This document shows, piece by piece, positions 52,788 to 64,000 of a DNA stretch of 64,000 nucleotides (its first letter is position 1; each line of letters opens with the position of its first letter). A program made the translations under genes and the position numbers. The notes beneath the pieces were generated by a model. The model had not been told where the DNA came from and did no database searches. It worked only from the letters and a program-made list of their open reading frames with translations. The DNA is from Heliopora coerulea (lineage: Eukaryota; Cnidaria; Anthozoa; Scleralcyonacea; Helioporidae): NCBI GenBank assembly GCA_030142905.1, contig JASJOG010000055.1, forward strand, positions 1,350,001 through 1,414,000, written 5' to 3'.

Positions 52788-53429
52788 AATCCAACTACAA
52801 GCTTTTTAACTGCAACAACTTTAGTATATGCTATTGGAGCTGGAATTAACATGGTTGCTGGCACAAGACTTGTCGTCCAATTGTTCCTCGTTAAGAGATT
52901 TAAATTGTACTCATTCCAATTACAAGACTTAAATCCCTGTATTGTTATTTTTTGTCACTACCTCCCTGTGTCACGATTGGGTAATTTGCATGCCTGCTAC
53001 CTTCCTTGGATGCGGTTGCTGTTTCTCAGGCTCCCTCTCTGGAATTAAACCTTAATTCTTGGTTACCAGTTGCAACCGTAGTAAGCCACTACCTTACCAT
53101 CTACAGTTGATAGGGCAGAAATTTGAATGAAACATCTGCAGCACGTAAGAACATGCAATTCGAAAAGTTGTTATAAATCACCGAAAATCCGGGGGTGAAC
53201 TCACATTGGTTTTTAATCTAATAAATACATCCCTTCCAGAAGTCAGGACTTTTCGCATGTATTAGCTCTAGAATTACTGCCGTTATCCAAGTAGTAAGGG
53301 TACAATGAAATAAACGACAACTGATTTAATAAGCCATTCGCAGTTTCACAGTACAAGTGCTTATACTTAGACATGCATGGCTTAATCTTTGAGACAAGCA
53401 TATGTTACTGGCTGGATCAACCAGTTAAC
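52754..53429 (-). rRNA. 18S rRNA, inverted copy, 5' segment
   Basis: It continues from CATACCTGGCAGCTGGCC to the 18S start, read as GGATCAACCAGTTAAC near 53415-53429. Similar to 40364-41030 in reverse with many substitutions. Confidence 0.93.
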
Positions 53430-55579
53430 TGTCAAACAAACGAGCAGAAAGGCTGTGAAGAGCTTCTTGTACTTTTGGAGGACCAGCTGAGCTGTTTTCA
53501 TAGGAGAAAATGCAGTTTCCTCTTGCATGACCGTGTGCCAGCGACTGGTTGAGCAGCGACCAACTGCACGGCATGCCTCTCTTTGCCAAATCTTTAGACA
53601 TTCTTCTTGGCACGACCTAGTTGACCAAGGAAAGCGACTGCACAGCAAATGGCCCAGCCACCTACCTCTGCCAGAACGGCATGCATATAGCTTTAAAACG
53701 CTCATGATTAAACATCGTTCAATGAAAAGTCGCACAACATTCGCAGCACTTTCAGATGCAAAACTGCAACCGACACTTTGTGCACACCTGCCAAAAATCG
53801 ACTAAATTTCAAGGAGAAGGACTGTGGAACAAATAACAAGTGAACTACCACTCTCCCAACTCAGTTGAGCAGGCAATGTACCATCAAAACTGAGGAGAGG
53901 CCTGTGCAGGCAAAGCATCATGGCCTTGCAACTGCACCCATCAAGACAGGCTCGGACTTGATCAGGCTGCATTTTGAAGCAAACACAATTGCTTAGCACA
54001 TCATATCACTAGCAAACACACTCACTTCAACGGTGCAACTTCACCAACCCAGAAGCCATCAGCTACTCAGCACTCAGCAACACACTCTCCTAGGAGTACT
54101 AGCTTAAATTTTTCTATTGTAATAATTGACAAGGAGATGGTTAATTTTTGACAAGAACAAAACATCCTCCGACTATTTGTGCCACCCTAACACTACCTGA
54201 ACACCACTTGCTGCCACCATGGATTTCTTGGGCAACTTGAGAAACTGCAAACACAATATGATCAATGCTGACTTTCTCGAATGCACTGGATAAGGCCAGC
54301 CTCCAGTATCTGAACAATTTTTCCATTGTAATAATTGACCAGGACATGGTTAATTTTTAACAAGTCCAAAACATCCTCCAACAATTTGTGCTACTCTAAC
54401 ACTACCCCAACACAACTTGCTGCTGCCATGGATATCTTGGGCAACTCGAGAAATTGTAAACAGAATATGATCAACGCTAGCTTTCTCGAATGCACTGGAT
54501 AAACATCGCCTTGAATTCCGGTGGACTCAATAGCTCAACAGGTACAGTGGTATCCCGAAGGTGCAAGTGCAAATCCCACTTGAGTCAACAACATTTTTCA
54601 GTTGATTTCCAGTGTCAGAATATCATCAACATATATACAGTGGATATGACCACAACCTTCAGGTGCCTTACCCATAACAGGAGACAAATAACAAGAGGGG
54701 GCAACTTGTTAATTCAAGATGAGAAAGCCTGCTTTTTGCTATCAAATCAAAATTTCACCATCATGTTTTATCATCTTGCTTTTTTCCCTGACCCTTGCAG
54801 TTTGTTTCCTACTACACCTTTTCCCAATAGTCAGCTTGCAATGGCTTCAAGTATGTGCCCCTCTGCAAGCAAAATCACTCCCCAACCATGACGGAGGATG
54901 TGATTATGCTTTAAAAAAAATATAAAAAAAGAGGAACAAATCTTAGAACAAGGGCTTAATCTCAGCAGATCGTAGCAACAAGGCTACTCTCCACTGCTTA
55001 CAATACCCAGTTCTTTATTTAAGTCATCTGCAAGAGATTTGGCTGTGGAAAATTTAGATTTTGGTCAAGGTAGTGCTTCAGAGCATAGTCTGCTCCTTAG
55101 CATATTGTGACACAGGAAGCCAAAGCTTTGTTTTTTGCTACACCATTTCCCAACAGTCAGCTGGCGATGGCTTCAGGTGTGTGTCCCTTTGCAAGCAAAA
55201 TCACTCCCCAAGCATTATGGAGGATGTGATCATGCTTTAAAAAAAATCAAAAAGAGGAACAAATCTTAGAACCAGGGCTTAATCTCTGCAAATCATAGCA
55301 ACAAGGCTACTCTCTACTGCTTACAATACCCCGTTCTTTATTTAAGTCATCTGCAAAAGATTTAGCTCTGGAATATATAGATTTTGGTCAAGGAAGTGCT
55401 TCAGAGCATAGTCTGGTCCTTAGCATATTGTGACACAGGAAGCCAAAGCTTTGTATCTTGCTACACCTTTTCGCAACAGTCAGCTGGTGATGGCTTCAGG
55501 TGCATGCCCCTTTGCAAGCAAAGTCATTCCCCAACCATTACAGAGGATCTGATTATGCTTTTAAAATAAAAAAAGGAAC
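53430..55579 (-). other. rDNA spacer, inverted copy
   Basis: Homologous in reverse to 38523-40363: first the 18S-proximal spacer, then 196-bp-type repeats (about 54115-54500), the SINE (about 54520-54830), then two copies of the 28S-terminus repeat (about 54945-55135 and 55260-55450). No protein genes. Confidence 0.85.
54945..55450 (-). repeat. Spacer copies of the 28S 3' terminus, inverted array
   Basis: Two approximately 185-bp copies of the 28S end separated by the AAGCATGATCACATCC-type linker, followed by the true 28S end from about 55580. The forward spacer has one such extra copy, so the number varies between units. Confidence 0.8.
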
Positions 55580-56140
55580 AAATATTAAAACAAGGGCTTA
55601 ATCTCAACAGATCATAGCAACAAGGCTACTCTACTGCTTACAATACACCGTTCTTTATTTAAGTCGTCGGCAGAGGATTTAGCTCTGGAAAATTTAGATT
55701 TTGGTCAAGGTAGTGCTTTAGAGCATAGTCTGCTCCTTAGCACACTGTGACACAGGAAGCTGAAGCTTCTATTCTTGTTCACCTAAGATTGTCCAGAGGA
55801 GTGAATCATTGCTTTCTAGCATGGATTCTGACTTAGAGGCATTCAGTCATAATCCAACAGATGGTAGCTTTGCACCATTGGCTTTTCAGCCAAGTGCAAA
55901 TGACAATTGTCTGAATCTGCCCTTCCTCATGTACTGAGTAGAATTACTATTGCAACAACACTTCAACAGAAGGGTAAAACTAACCTGTCTCATGATGGTC
56001 TAAACCCAGCTCACGTTCCCTACATGAGGGTGAACAATCGGGTGCTTGGTGAATTCTGCTTTGCAATGATAGGAAGAGCCGACATGGAAGGATCAAAAAG
56101 CAATGTCACTACAAACGCTTGGCTGCCACATGCCAGTTAT
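55580..56140 (-). rRNA. 28S rRNA 3' end, inverted copy, interrupted
   Basis: The reverse complement of 37960-38522, ending at 56136-56140 in GTTAT after GGCTGCCACATGCCA. The rest of 28S is not there, because Helitron-like copy B starts at this base. Confidence 0.92.
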
Positions 56141-59100
56141 TATGCCATCACCGTTAGGGTTTATCATTAACTTTGATTGGAAGTTTTAAAATCCTGGCTA
56201 AATATCTCCTCTCTAGAAGTGACACTATGACATATTATGTCATATAGTTATTGTAACTATTCTGAATTTTTCTAACCCCTTATTTTTATTGATGTTTTTC
56301 ATAGATTACCTTAATGAGAATATGCTGTGCAAATATTATAAAGTTGTAACAAGCAAGTTTCGAGATATTTGAAGTTGAAGATCGAAATGCACTAGTAATT
56401 ACTCTATGGCGGACATCTTTAAATGTCTTGTTCTAAATCAAATTGCATGGATTTTACGTCGATTGCTTACATGTAATTTTTATTAAAATATCAAGCAAAA
56501 GGATCACTTTCAATGCTCTGAAATTTTTTTCTCTTCATCTACTTCCTTAAGCCTTCAAAATACTGCTTTCAGAGTCCAATACTTTGGCTTGTTGACATCA
56601 TAGCCATTCTGAAAAAATTACAATTATCCGTATGTCAATTTCTCCAAAAGTTTATTGCACTAACAAAGTTATAAAACGGTAACAAGCCATTATGGCTTTT
56701 ACATGGGTACATACAAGTATATATGTTTGCTATCTTCGTAATCTAATGCAATTATTTCTGCCATTTTACATGGCCTGTAATGGTTTTCCACTGGGGTCTT
56801 TTGTGTCCAACATGATGTTGTTTTTTGACATGACATGTTGGTTGCTGAAAGATTTATCATTTTACTATTCACATTCACTCCTTTCCAATTGTCATTCATT
56901 TTCAATTGATAAGGAACTACCATATTTCCTACACGATCTAACGATTGTAAATATGCTTTCAGACAATTTTATGTATATTAGCTTTACTAAGAATGCTAAA
57001 CTTACTACAGTATCGATATGAGCTATTATATTAACATTACTTACAGAGAGGCTTTATTACATTTCTTTGAGCAATAATGCTTGGTCTGAGTGCAAGTAAT
57101 AAAGCACAACTGAAGTCAAATGTATGATATTTCAAGATTGCATTCTGTAGCTTTTCATTTATGCAAAAGTACCTTTTTTGTTCTTTATTGTAAGCTTCAA
57201 AAGAGTGTGTAAGGTCTCAAACAATGAATCATACAATTTTAAATTTACAAAGGTATATTTAATTTAGGCTTCAGTTCCAATCACTACTGTATTTCATTGT
57301 TTATCTAATGACAGTAAACATTGTTTCAGTCACTTTTATTTATCTATATCACATTTAACAATACTTTCAACCTCATTACAATACCTACATTTAGATCTAT
57401 TATATTCACAATATTTATACATATAGGGATTATTATATTGATTTTAGCAAGAATGTTTGGTCTGAGGGTAAGTACTAAAGCACAACTGAAGTCACCTGAA
57501 TAATATTTCAAGCTTGCAGTTTGTAGCTTTTCATTTAGACCAAAATGCCTTTTTTATGCTTTATTGTAACCTACAAAAGAGTATGTAAGGTCTCAAGCAA
57601 TGAATCATACAACTAACTTTACAAAGGCATATTTAATTCTGGCTGCTGTTTCAAGCATTACTGTATTATATTGTTTATCTAATGACTGTAAATATACTTT
57701 CAGTCACTTTTATTTATCTATATTAGATTTAACAATATTTTCAACCTTATTACAATATCTATATGTAGAGGTATTATCTTCATAATATATAGATATATAG
57801 GGATTATTACATTTACTTCATCAATAATGGTTGTTGAAATAGTGAGTCATAAACTGTAACTACAATCACTTGAACAGTATTCGAAGCTTGCATTTATACC
57901 AAAATACCTTATTTATTCTTTATTGTAACCTGTAATAGTCTGTAAGTACTCAAGCAAGGAATCATACAGGTTTATCTTTACAAGGATGTATTTACTTCTG
58001 GCTGAAATTATATAATTAATATTGTTCAAAAATTTGGTTAAAGTTTTATTCTTTACTTCAATGTATTTTATATATGGGGAAAAATCCACTTGTCCATCTT
58101 TATCAATATAGGTCAAACATTGTTCACTGAAGGTTGCAAAGAAAAACACAAGTTAATGGTTAGCAAACTTGAGTTGTTCCATATATCCACTTGTAATTAT
58201 GACAAATATTTACAATTCATTTTATGTTCTATGGTTTCAACTACCATTATGAGACATGACTTTTAAAAGTTTCGATCATTTGCTTATAGTTTGGTTCACA
58301 GTCAGAAACAGTTTACTCTAATGTAAGCAATTATGTTCTGAATACTTCCCAACTTTTATTCTTTAGTTTAATGTGTTCTTATAAATTTGATAACCTTTTA
58401 CAGCACAATTTATATTGTAGACTTTTAAGTTGCATCATTATACATGTGTTTTTAAATTACTAATTATTTCTATCATTATGTAAACTGTGAGAATCAGTTT
58501 ACTGTAATATAAGCAATAATAATGTCCATGATATGAGCAAAACTGTTTTGCTGCATTAAGACTTTAGTTTCCACTGTTAATAAGCCACAATATCTTCGTG
58601 AGGAACCCCAGATTTCTCAGTGAATAAGGACTTAAATAAGTCAAGCAAAAATATATTACTTATCATGGGTTAATGTAATATCTCACAAGAACAAGTTGTA
58701 TCAAATCCCAGCGAGCGCCAGTTTGTTCCTTCGCTTCCTGCAGTTTCTTCGGTCTTTCCGATTTCTATATCTTACTGATCACACGTGTTCTTGGACTCAA
58801 GACTTTGCTCGCTATTTTTTCATTTACTTCCAAGCTTATTCGCCTCATAGGAAGTAATTTAAACACTACACTATTCATTTTCCTACTGTGGTAATCTTTG
58901 GAATTGTAGGAATTAGTTATACATCAATATTTATTCAAAACAAGCGCTTGCATTGGCGTTGATTTGCTCCCGGAGGAGTTGGTCATTGTTCGTCGGTGTC
59001 GGTGCTTGTTCTTGCGCTAAGAACAAAATAAAAGGTAGTTCAATCAAGCCCTATTATTTTAGACATTTCAGCGTCTATTATAGTAGTGTTTAATGTATAT

Positions 59101-59640
59101 CATCCTTTTTATTTTGTTGAATAATTATTCATCAAATAGTCGATTAATACTTACGAGTGTCGGTGTCAAAACTGAAAACTACAGCCAATTGAAGGATTGC
59201 ATGTTAGATTATCGTACTATTCTTTTGTCATTAGCACTGCTTCATAAACTCCTGGTATTTCTGCAGTGTTTTTGGTTGATCTTGTGCTTTATCTAAGTAT
59301 AAATTTCGTTCTGTTTACCATAGTTCAGTTGCGTAGTATTTGCGTGACCTTTGAAATTCTGGGTTTTCTTTCTGAAATTAAGCCCCTTTGGCTTGTTCTA
59401 TTTGCTATATATCAGGTAAATTTCTGCCATAACTTTGAACTCTTATCAGAGCTTACTCCATTCATACCTTTACACTAGTTTGGTTTGACTCCTATTCAGG
59501 TACTTTTATTATTTATTGAAAAATTATTGATATCTTCCTTCCAATATGGCGGGTGGACGTGCCTCAACTACGTCTACAAATATTTGTCTCATTCTCTGTA
59601 TTTTTTTGATTTTTAACAATTAAAATTATACTGCTATTTG
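56141..59640 (+). other. 5' non-coding region of Helitron copy B
   Basis: 3.5 kb without credible genes. It contains a tandem array (57040-58010) and ATGGCGG-type words (56408 and 59547). Open frames are short and low complexity. Confidence 0.55.
57040..58010 (+). repeat. Subterminal tandem repeat, copy B (about 2.5 units of about 380 bp)
   Basis: The units share GCACAACTGAAGTCA, GTAGCTTTTCATTTA, CTTTATTGTAA, AATGAATCATACAA and TTTACAAAGG, in that order, at about 57100-57260, 57475-57620 and, more diverged, 57855-57990. Confidence 0.85.
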
Positions 59641-62510
59641 GCATAACGTTATCTGAAACCTGGTTAGACGAATCCATACAAGACTTTGAAATATCACAGC
59701 CTGGATTTGTTTGTGTCAGAAAGGACAGAATTGGAGCAAAGAAAGGTTATGGTGGAGTGGCTATTTTTTTTTCGAGTTGGTTTGCCTTTTCATGTCCGAT
59801 ACGATATAGATGTTGGCCAAAGCGAATGCTTATGGATTGAACTTACTCGGGCAAAGTGTAAACCAACAATAATTTGTAGTGCCTATAGAGCCCCGGATAA
59901 AAACTTTGATGACTTTCTTTCTGACTTACAGAGCTGCATGCCTGCCATGGACTTAGAAAAATCTGATTTGGTGTTTTTGGGTGATCTTAATGTAAACATG
60001 CTATCAAATTCGAAAGCTGGTTCAAGTGAAAAACAAAAGCTTTTAAATTTTATGCACACGATGGACCTAACACAACTGATAAAAGAGCCTACTCAAGTAA
60101 CGGACACTGCTCGGTCATTAATTTATGTGATTTTTGTATATAATGAGCATCGTGTTGTTGACTCTGGAGTCATCCCAATCTCCCTAAGTGACCACTATTT
60201 AATCTTTTGTATACTGAAAGTTGGCATCCCAAAGGCAAAACCGAGAACAATGGAATACCGCTCCTACAAACATTTCGATGTCAATTTATTTAATAGAGAT
60301 CTTAACATTCCATGGAGTATTCTTGACATCAAGGAAAACACTGATGACGCTCTACACACCTGGAATTGCCTATTCTCTGAGATTGCAGACGAGCATGCAC
60401 GGATAAAGAAACGCCGTGTCAAAGGAATACCGTCACCATGGATGAATAACAAAATTAGTGAAGCAATGCGAGACCGTGATTACCATCACCGGAAAGCCAT
60501 TAAAACTAACTCAATTAGTCACTGGAAAATGTACAGAAAACTGAGGAATTACGTCACTTGAGAAATAAAAATTGCAAAATCAAACTATTATTGTAAAGCA
60601 ATTGAAGAGGCAAAAGGTGATTCAAAGAAAATTTGGAAGGTGGTACACGAAGCTGCCGGTCGTGGTGTGAAAACTTCAAATCCACAATGTATTATTTCAG
60701 ATGGTGTTCAGTACTCTACTTCAACGTCCATCGCTTCAGCTTTTAATTTGTATTTTGTGTCCATTGGAAAAATCCTTGCAGACAAAATAACACCTACTAA
60801 TATTTCAAATGAGATTGTGACAGATCTGCCAGATAACTCATTTAATTTGCTTGAACTGGATGAATCAACAGTGCTTCAACAACTACTTTCTCTTAAAACA
60901 AATAAAGCGATTGGTCTAGATAAAATCAGTGCAAGATTGCTGAAATGTGCTGCCCATTCAATATGTCCCTCAATTACTAAATTGTTAAATCTGTCAATTC
61001 GATCAAACAAATTTCCTGAAATATGGAAATGTTCGAAAGTTTCAATCCTGTTTAAATCTGGAGAGAGAACAGATCCGACAAATTATCGGCCGATTTCAAT
61101 ATTGCCTACCCTTAGTAAGATCTTGGAAAAAGCTGTGTACTTACAACTGTATGAATATCTGAACTCAAATAATTTACTCTCTAACACGCAATATGGTTTC
61201 AGGCAAAAGCGTTCGACAGAAACAGCTTTATCTAATTTCATGGATGAAATTCTACACAATATGGAAAAGGGGAAGTTCTGTGGTGCAGTATTTCTAGACT
61301 TATGTAAGGCGTTTGATACTGTAAACTACGGCATATTGCTTGACAAATTGTCAAAGCTTGGTATCTCTCCATCTACTATCCAGTGGTTCCAGTCATATCT
61401 CAGCAATAGAAAACAACGAACTTCTTATGATAACGAAATTTCGGATGCTCTTCCAATTACTGTCAGCGTGACCCAAGGTAGCATCTTGGGTCCACTATTA
61501 TTTATCATTTATATTGATGACTTACCAACTACGGTTACAAATTCCGAAATGCTACTTTATGCTGATGATGCGGTAATTTACTGTTATAACTCAAATCTCC
61601 AAGAATTGGAAAAAGAATTGAATGATGATCTTTTAACTGTTGCCATGTGGTTGAACGATAACAGGTTAACCCTAAATCTTGAAAAAACTGAATGTATGTT
61701 AATTGGCAGCAGTCGCAGTCTTGGAAATATAAGGACGTTGTCTGTATTTATTTTTAATTATAAAATTAGTAATGTGAATAGTTTTAAATATTTAGGGGTG
61801 TTTTTATCCAATGATCTTACATGGTCAAATCATATAGATTACTTAACGTCCAAAATTAATCAAAGGCTAGGGCTTTTAAGAAGAATTAAGCACATGTTAT
61901 CCTTTAAAGCGCGAGTTTTATTTTATAATGGTTTAGTTCTCCCTTTGTTTCATTATGTGGATATTGTATGGGGAGATAAAAACAATACCACACTAATGAA
62001 TAACTTGCAGATATTACAAAATAAGGCTGCTAAGATTATTCTGGATAGACCATTATATTCATTAAAATGGATTACATTAGAACGAAGAAGATTTTACCAT
62101 AGATGTCTATTTATATATAAATGTGTAAATGGTTACACACATCACTCTATGGATTTATTAACAGTAAGAGACATGCATGGTTACAACACGAGAAATAAAG
62201 ATAAGGTGAGATTACCCCATGTTACACGTAATTGGGGTAAGCAGAAAATGTGCTATCAAGCAGTGGACAACTGGAACAGTCTCAATATAGATATTAGAAC
62301 TACGACAAATATTAAATTTTTTAAATTTAAGATGCTGAATATTTTACAGCACTCTTAGTTTTTAGCTTCTATTTATTTTTATTTCTTTTTCAATTTTATA
62401 TACTTAGATTTGTATGTGTTTTGTAATATATTAAATCAGGTCCTTTTTGAAAATCATTTATTATGAAAAAGCTTCCTGATTAAATATTATTATTCATTCA
62501 TTCATATCTA
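59640..62510 (+). mobile_element. CR1/Jockey-superfamily LINE inserted in Helitron copy B
   Basis: Endonuclease-reverse transcriptase ORF on the plus strand, 5'-truncated or with an unclear 5' end, with a 3' microsatellite-like tail (ATTATTATTCATTCATTCAT at about 62487-62506). The protein ending style (YNTRNKDKVRLP) and tail fit the CR1/Rex/Jockey group. I could not define target duplications. Confidence 0.8.
59645..62358 (+). CDS. LINE endonuclease-reverse transcriptase, nearly intact
   Basis: The endonuclease begins with SETWLDES and GYGGVAIFF in one phase, shifts at a T9 run near 59765, and continues in the 59686 frame (VFLGDLNVNML, SLSDHYLIF). One TGA at 60559 interrupts an otherwise continuous frame to 62358. 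The reverse transcriptase has DPTNYRPISIL, DLCKAFDTVNYG, VTQGSILGPLLF and LYADDAVIY. With only one stop and one shift it is the youngest-looking LINE of the window. It copies its own RNA at a nicked target. Confidence 0.88.
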
Positions 62511-63460
62511 TCGGGTGTATCTGCATTGAAGGATCGCTAGCAACTTTTCCATTCTTTCTTGTGACAGTCAACTAATCATACGGTGATTTTAGCTGCAAAC
62601 CCTAACAATTAGCTTTTAGATACAAAGCTAATTGTTAGGGTTTGTTCGAGATATATTTTTCACTCTTTTAATATGTAAGTTCACCTATTATCTTCAATAA
62701 TTACTTGAGGAACTCTTGTCCTTTAATTTACAATTCATAAAGTTATCATTATCAGTGCATATCACAGAAGTAATTGTGTAACCATTCTAAGTTTCTTTTC
62801 CTGCACAGCAATCGAAGATATTGTATTCCTTTCATAGCTTTACAGAAGGTAATTGCCGGTAATAATCCCACTGTTACCAGTTTTTAATTACTTCACTATT
62901 TCCTAGCCAGCTGTTTTGCTCTTATTCCTCATTGTTACTATAATAATTGTCACCATTTAACAGTGTTGCCATTGCCATTAAATAAATCGCATTGCAGTTA
63001 GAAAAGTTGTCATCAATTGAACAGTTTTCATAAAAACAAACTTGTCACATAACTCTTCATAGTACTGTTTCCTAATATTCTTGCTACTCTACGGATACAA
63101 TTATTTATAGCAATATTCTGTGGGCATCATTTGTCCTAATACCAAATCAATTATCTTCTTTTATACATCCTATTCCGGTAACTTCAATTACTCATTATCG
63201 TTGGTTATACTTTGCACAATCAGATAGTCACTATTATTCTACACTGACATTTCTCGTACTTTTCAGAAAAACACATCACTTGTTGCATTTCCATTGTCTC
63301 TGTAAGAACAAGTCCCCTTACACACTTCAGTAAACACTGTTATTACTATACATTTTGTTCCAGCTTTAACATAGTTTTGATTTCATTACGTTATTACAGA
63401 ACATCCTTTAGTACTTACATTTGTGACATGTCAGCAAGTACATCTTCACAACACTGTTAT
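62511..63460 (+). other. Helitron copy B, non-coding between LINE and Rep
   Basis: AT-rich sequence without genes, apart from a perfect hairpin at 62596-62644. Confidence 0.5.
62596..62644. repeat. Perfect 21-bp inverted repeat (hairpin)
   Basis: CAAACCCTAACAATTAGCTTT and its exact complement are separated by 7 nt (TAGATAC). It could be a cruciform or transcription signal, or a small foldback insertion. Confidence 0.85.
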
Positions 63461-63469
63461 AACAACAGA

Positions 63470-64000
63470 CTTAGAACTACGCATTTAGTTTTCCAATATC
63501 CAGATTCTCCTAGGAAAATTTTACAATATCAAAATGAACAAACACTAAGATCTGACAGAGAAGAGAAAGGTCTACAAACTTTTACTTGCGAGTGAAACAT
63601 TAGATGTTCTGTGAGAACTGCAGCAGTATATAATGCTGTAAATGATAAATCAGATGCATTTCTCTTCTGGTGCAAGAATTCCTCAAATTGTGCCAAATGT
63701 AATTCGATGGTTTATTAGAAATTATCACCTAATTTTATGGAGAAAAAACTGTCAAATGTACACGAGATTGTATGTGCTGCAGTAATCATTGTATTATGCC
63801 TCATTTTAATTCAATACCTGAACCACTAAGACAGTTAACGAAGGAAAATATATGAATGCTACATCCATTTGACTTGGATTGCAGTGTTTATGAACATGAG
63901 TCACAAGGTTACCGAGTCAAAACTGGAATGATTGCTTTAAGAGCTTGCAATATACCTATTGAACAAAAAATTGAATCAATAGTGAATGCTTCTGATCGCC
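63470..64000 (+). pseudogene. Helitron Rep N terminus, copy B (decayed, partial)
   Basis: It aligns with copy A's Rep N terminus. VFQYPDSPRKILQYQ corresponds to IFNYPKLSQKVLIYQ, FLFWCKNSSNCAKCNS to IEFWAKYNSWSYCSKCNS, and FDLDCSVYEHESQGYRVKTG to FYLMCGDYVKHPKSYRIKT. Stops at about 63593, 63716 and 63853 and one frameshift break it. The HUH and helicase domains would lie beyond 64000. Confidence 0.75.

Larger units (their letters stand above)
56141..64000 (+). mobile_element. Helitron/Helentron-like element, copy B, in inverted 28S (runs off window)
   Basis: It starts at the same 28S base as copy A (after GTTAT) and in the same orientation relative to rRNA. The first 300 bp align loosely with copy A's 5' end (CCGTT..GGTTTA, ACTTTGATTGG, TTTCTAACCCC, CTATGGCGGACATCTTTAAAT). 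A homologous Rep N terminus appears at 63470-64000. It is interrupted by a LINE at about 59640-62510. Confidence 0.82.

Noticed and set aside
1..64000. CRISPR array or bacterial defence island
   Set aside because: No regularly spaced repeats with unique spacers and no cas-like genes; all repeats are rDNA spacer, SINE or subterminal repeats of a eukaryotic locus.

Overview
This window is animal DNA: a ribosomal DNA (rDNA) locus heavily broken up by mobile elements. The 18S, 5.8S and 28S sequences are eukaryotic. The 18S resembles non-bilaterian animals (cnidarian-like, medusozoan or sponge style), but I cannot name the species. Nothing is bacterial: gene starts are ATG in AT-rich DNA, and there are no ribosome binding sites or operons of bacterial type.

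Layout. Bases 1-809 are the end of 5.8S, ITS2 and the 5' part of a forward 28S gene. A complete 26.2-kb Maverick/Polinton (adintovirus-like) element occupies 810-27044, with about 300-bp terminal inverted repeats, AG...CT termini and an AGGAG target duplication. The 28S gene resumes at 27045, carries a 158-bp R2 retrotransposon tail at the canonical R2 site (28966-29123), and is interrupted again at 29672 by an 8.3-kb Helitron-superfamily element (29673-37959). It then runs to its 3' end near 38522. A short spacer with tandem repeats leads to a forward 18S (40364 to about 41972), which is fused directly to rDNA in the opposite orientation. That inverted array holds 28S 5' half, ITS2, 5.8S, ITS1, 18S, spacer and 28S 3' end, all on the minus strand. 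Its 18S is broken by a Tx1/L1-like LINE (about 44551-51117) and a CR1/L2-like fragment (51560-52753). It ends at 56140, where a second Helitron-superfamily element starts at exactly the same 28S position as the first. That second copy is interrupted by a CR1/Jockey-type LINE (about 59640-62510) and runs off the window.

The Polinton carries the virus-like core set. This comprises an OTU-protease/zinc-finger/protein-primed family B polymerase, an A32-like packaging ATPase, an adenovirus-type maturation protease, a double jelly-roll major capsid protein, a candidate minor capsid protein, three small basic pX-like proteins and a DDE integrase. It also encodes a SET-domain protein, a secreted or membrane glycoprotein-like protein, a tRNA-Lys gene and about a dozen unrecognised proteins. 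Base composition on the plus strand is T+G rich in the left half and A+C rich in the right half, whichever strand the genes use. Many genes are split only by single frameshifts, often at A/T runs, so either assembly indels or early decay is possible.

The most notable observation is the Helitron pair. Two diverged copies, in two oppositely oriented 28S genes, sit at the identical base and in the same orientation relative to the 28S gene. This suggests a Helitron-like lineage that specifically targets 28S rDNA.
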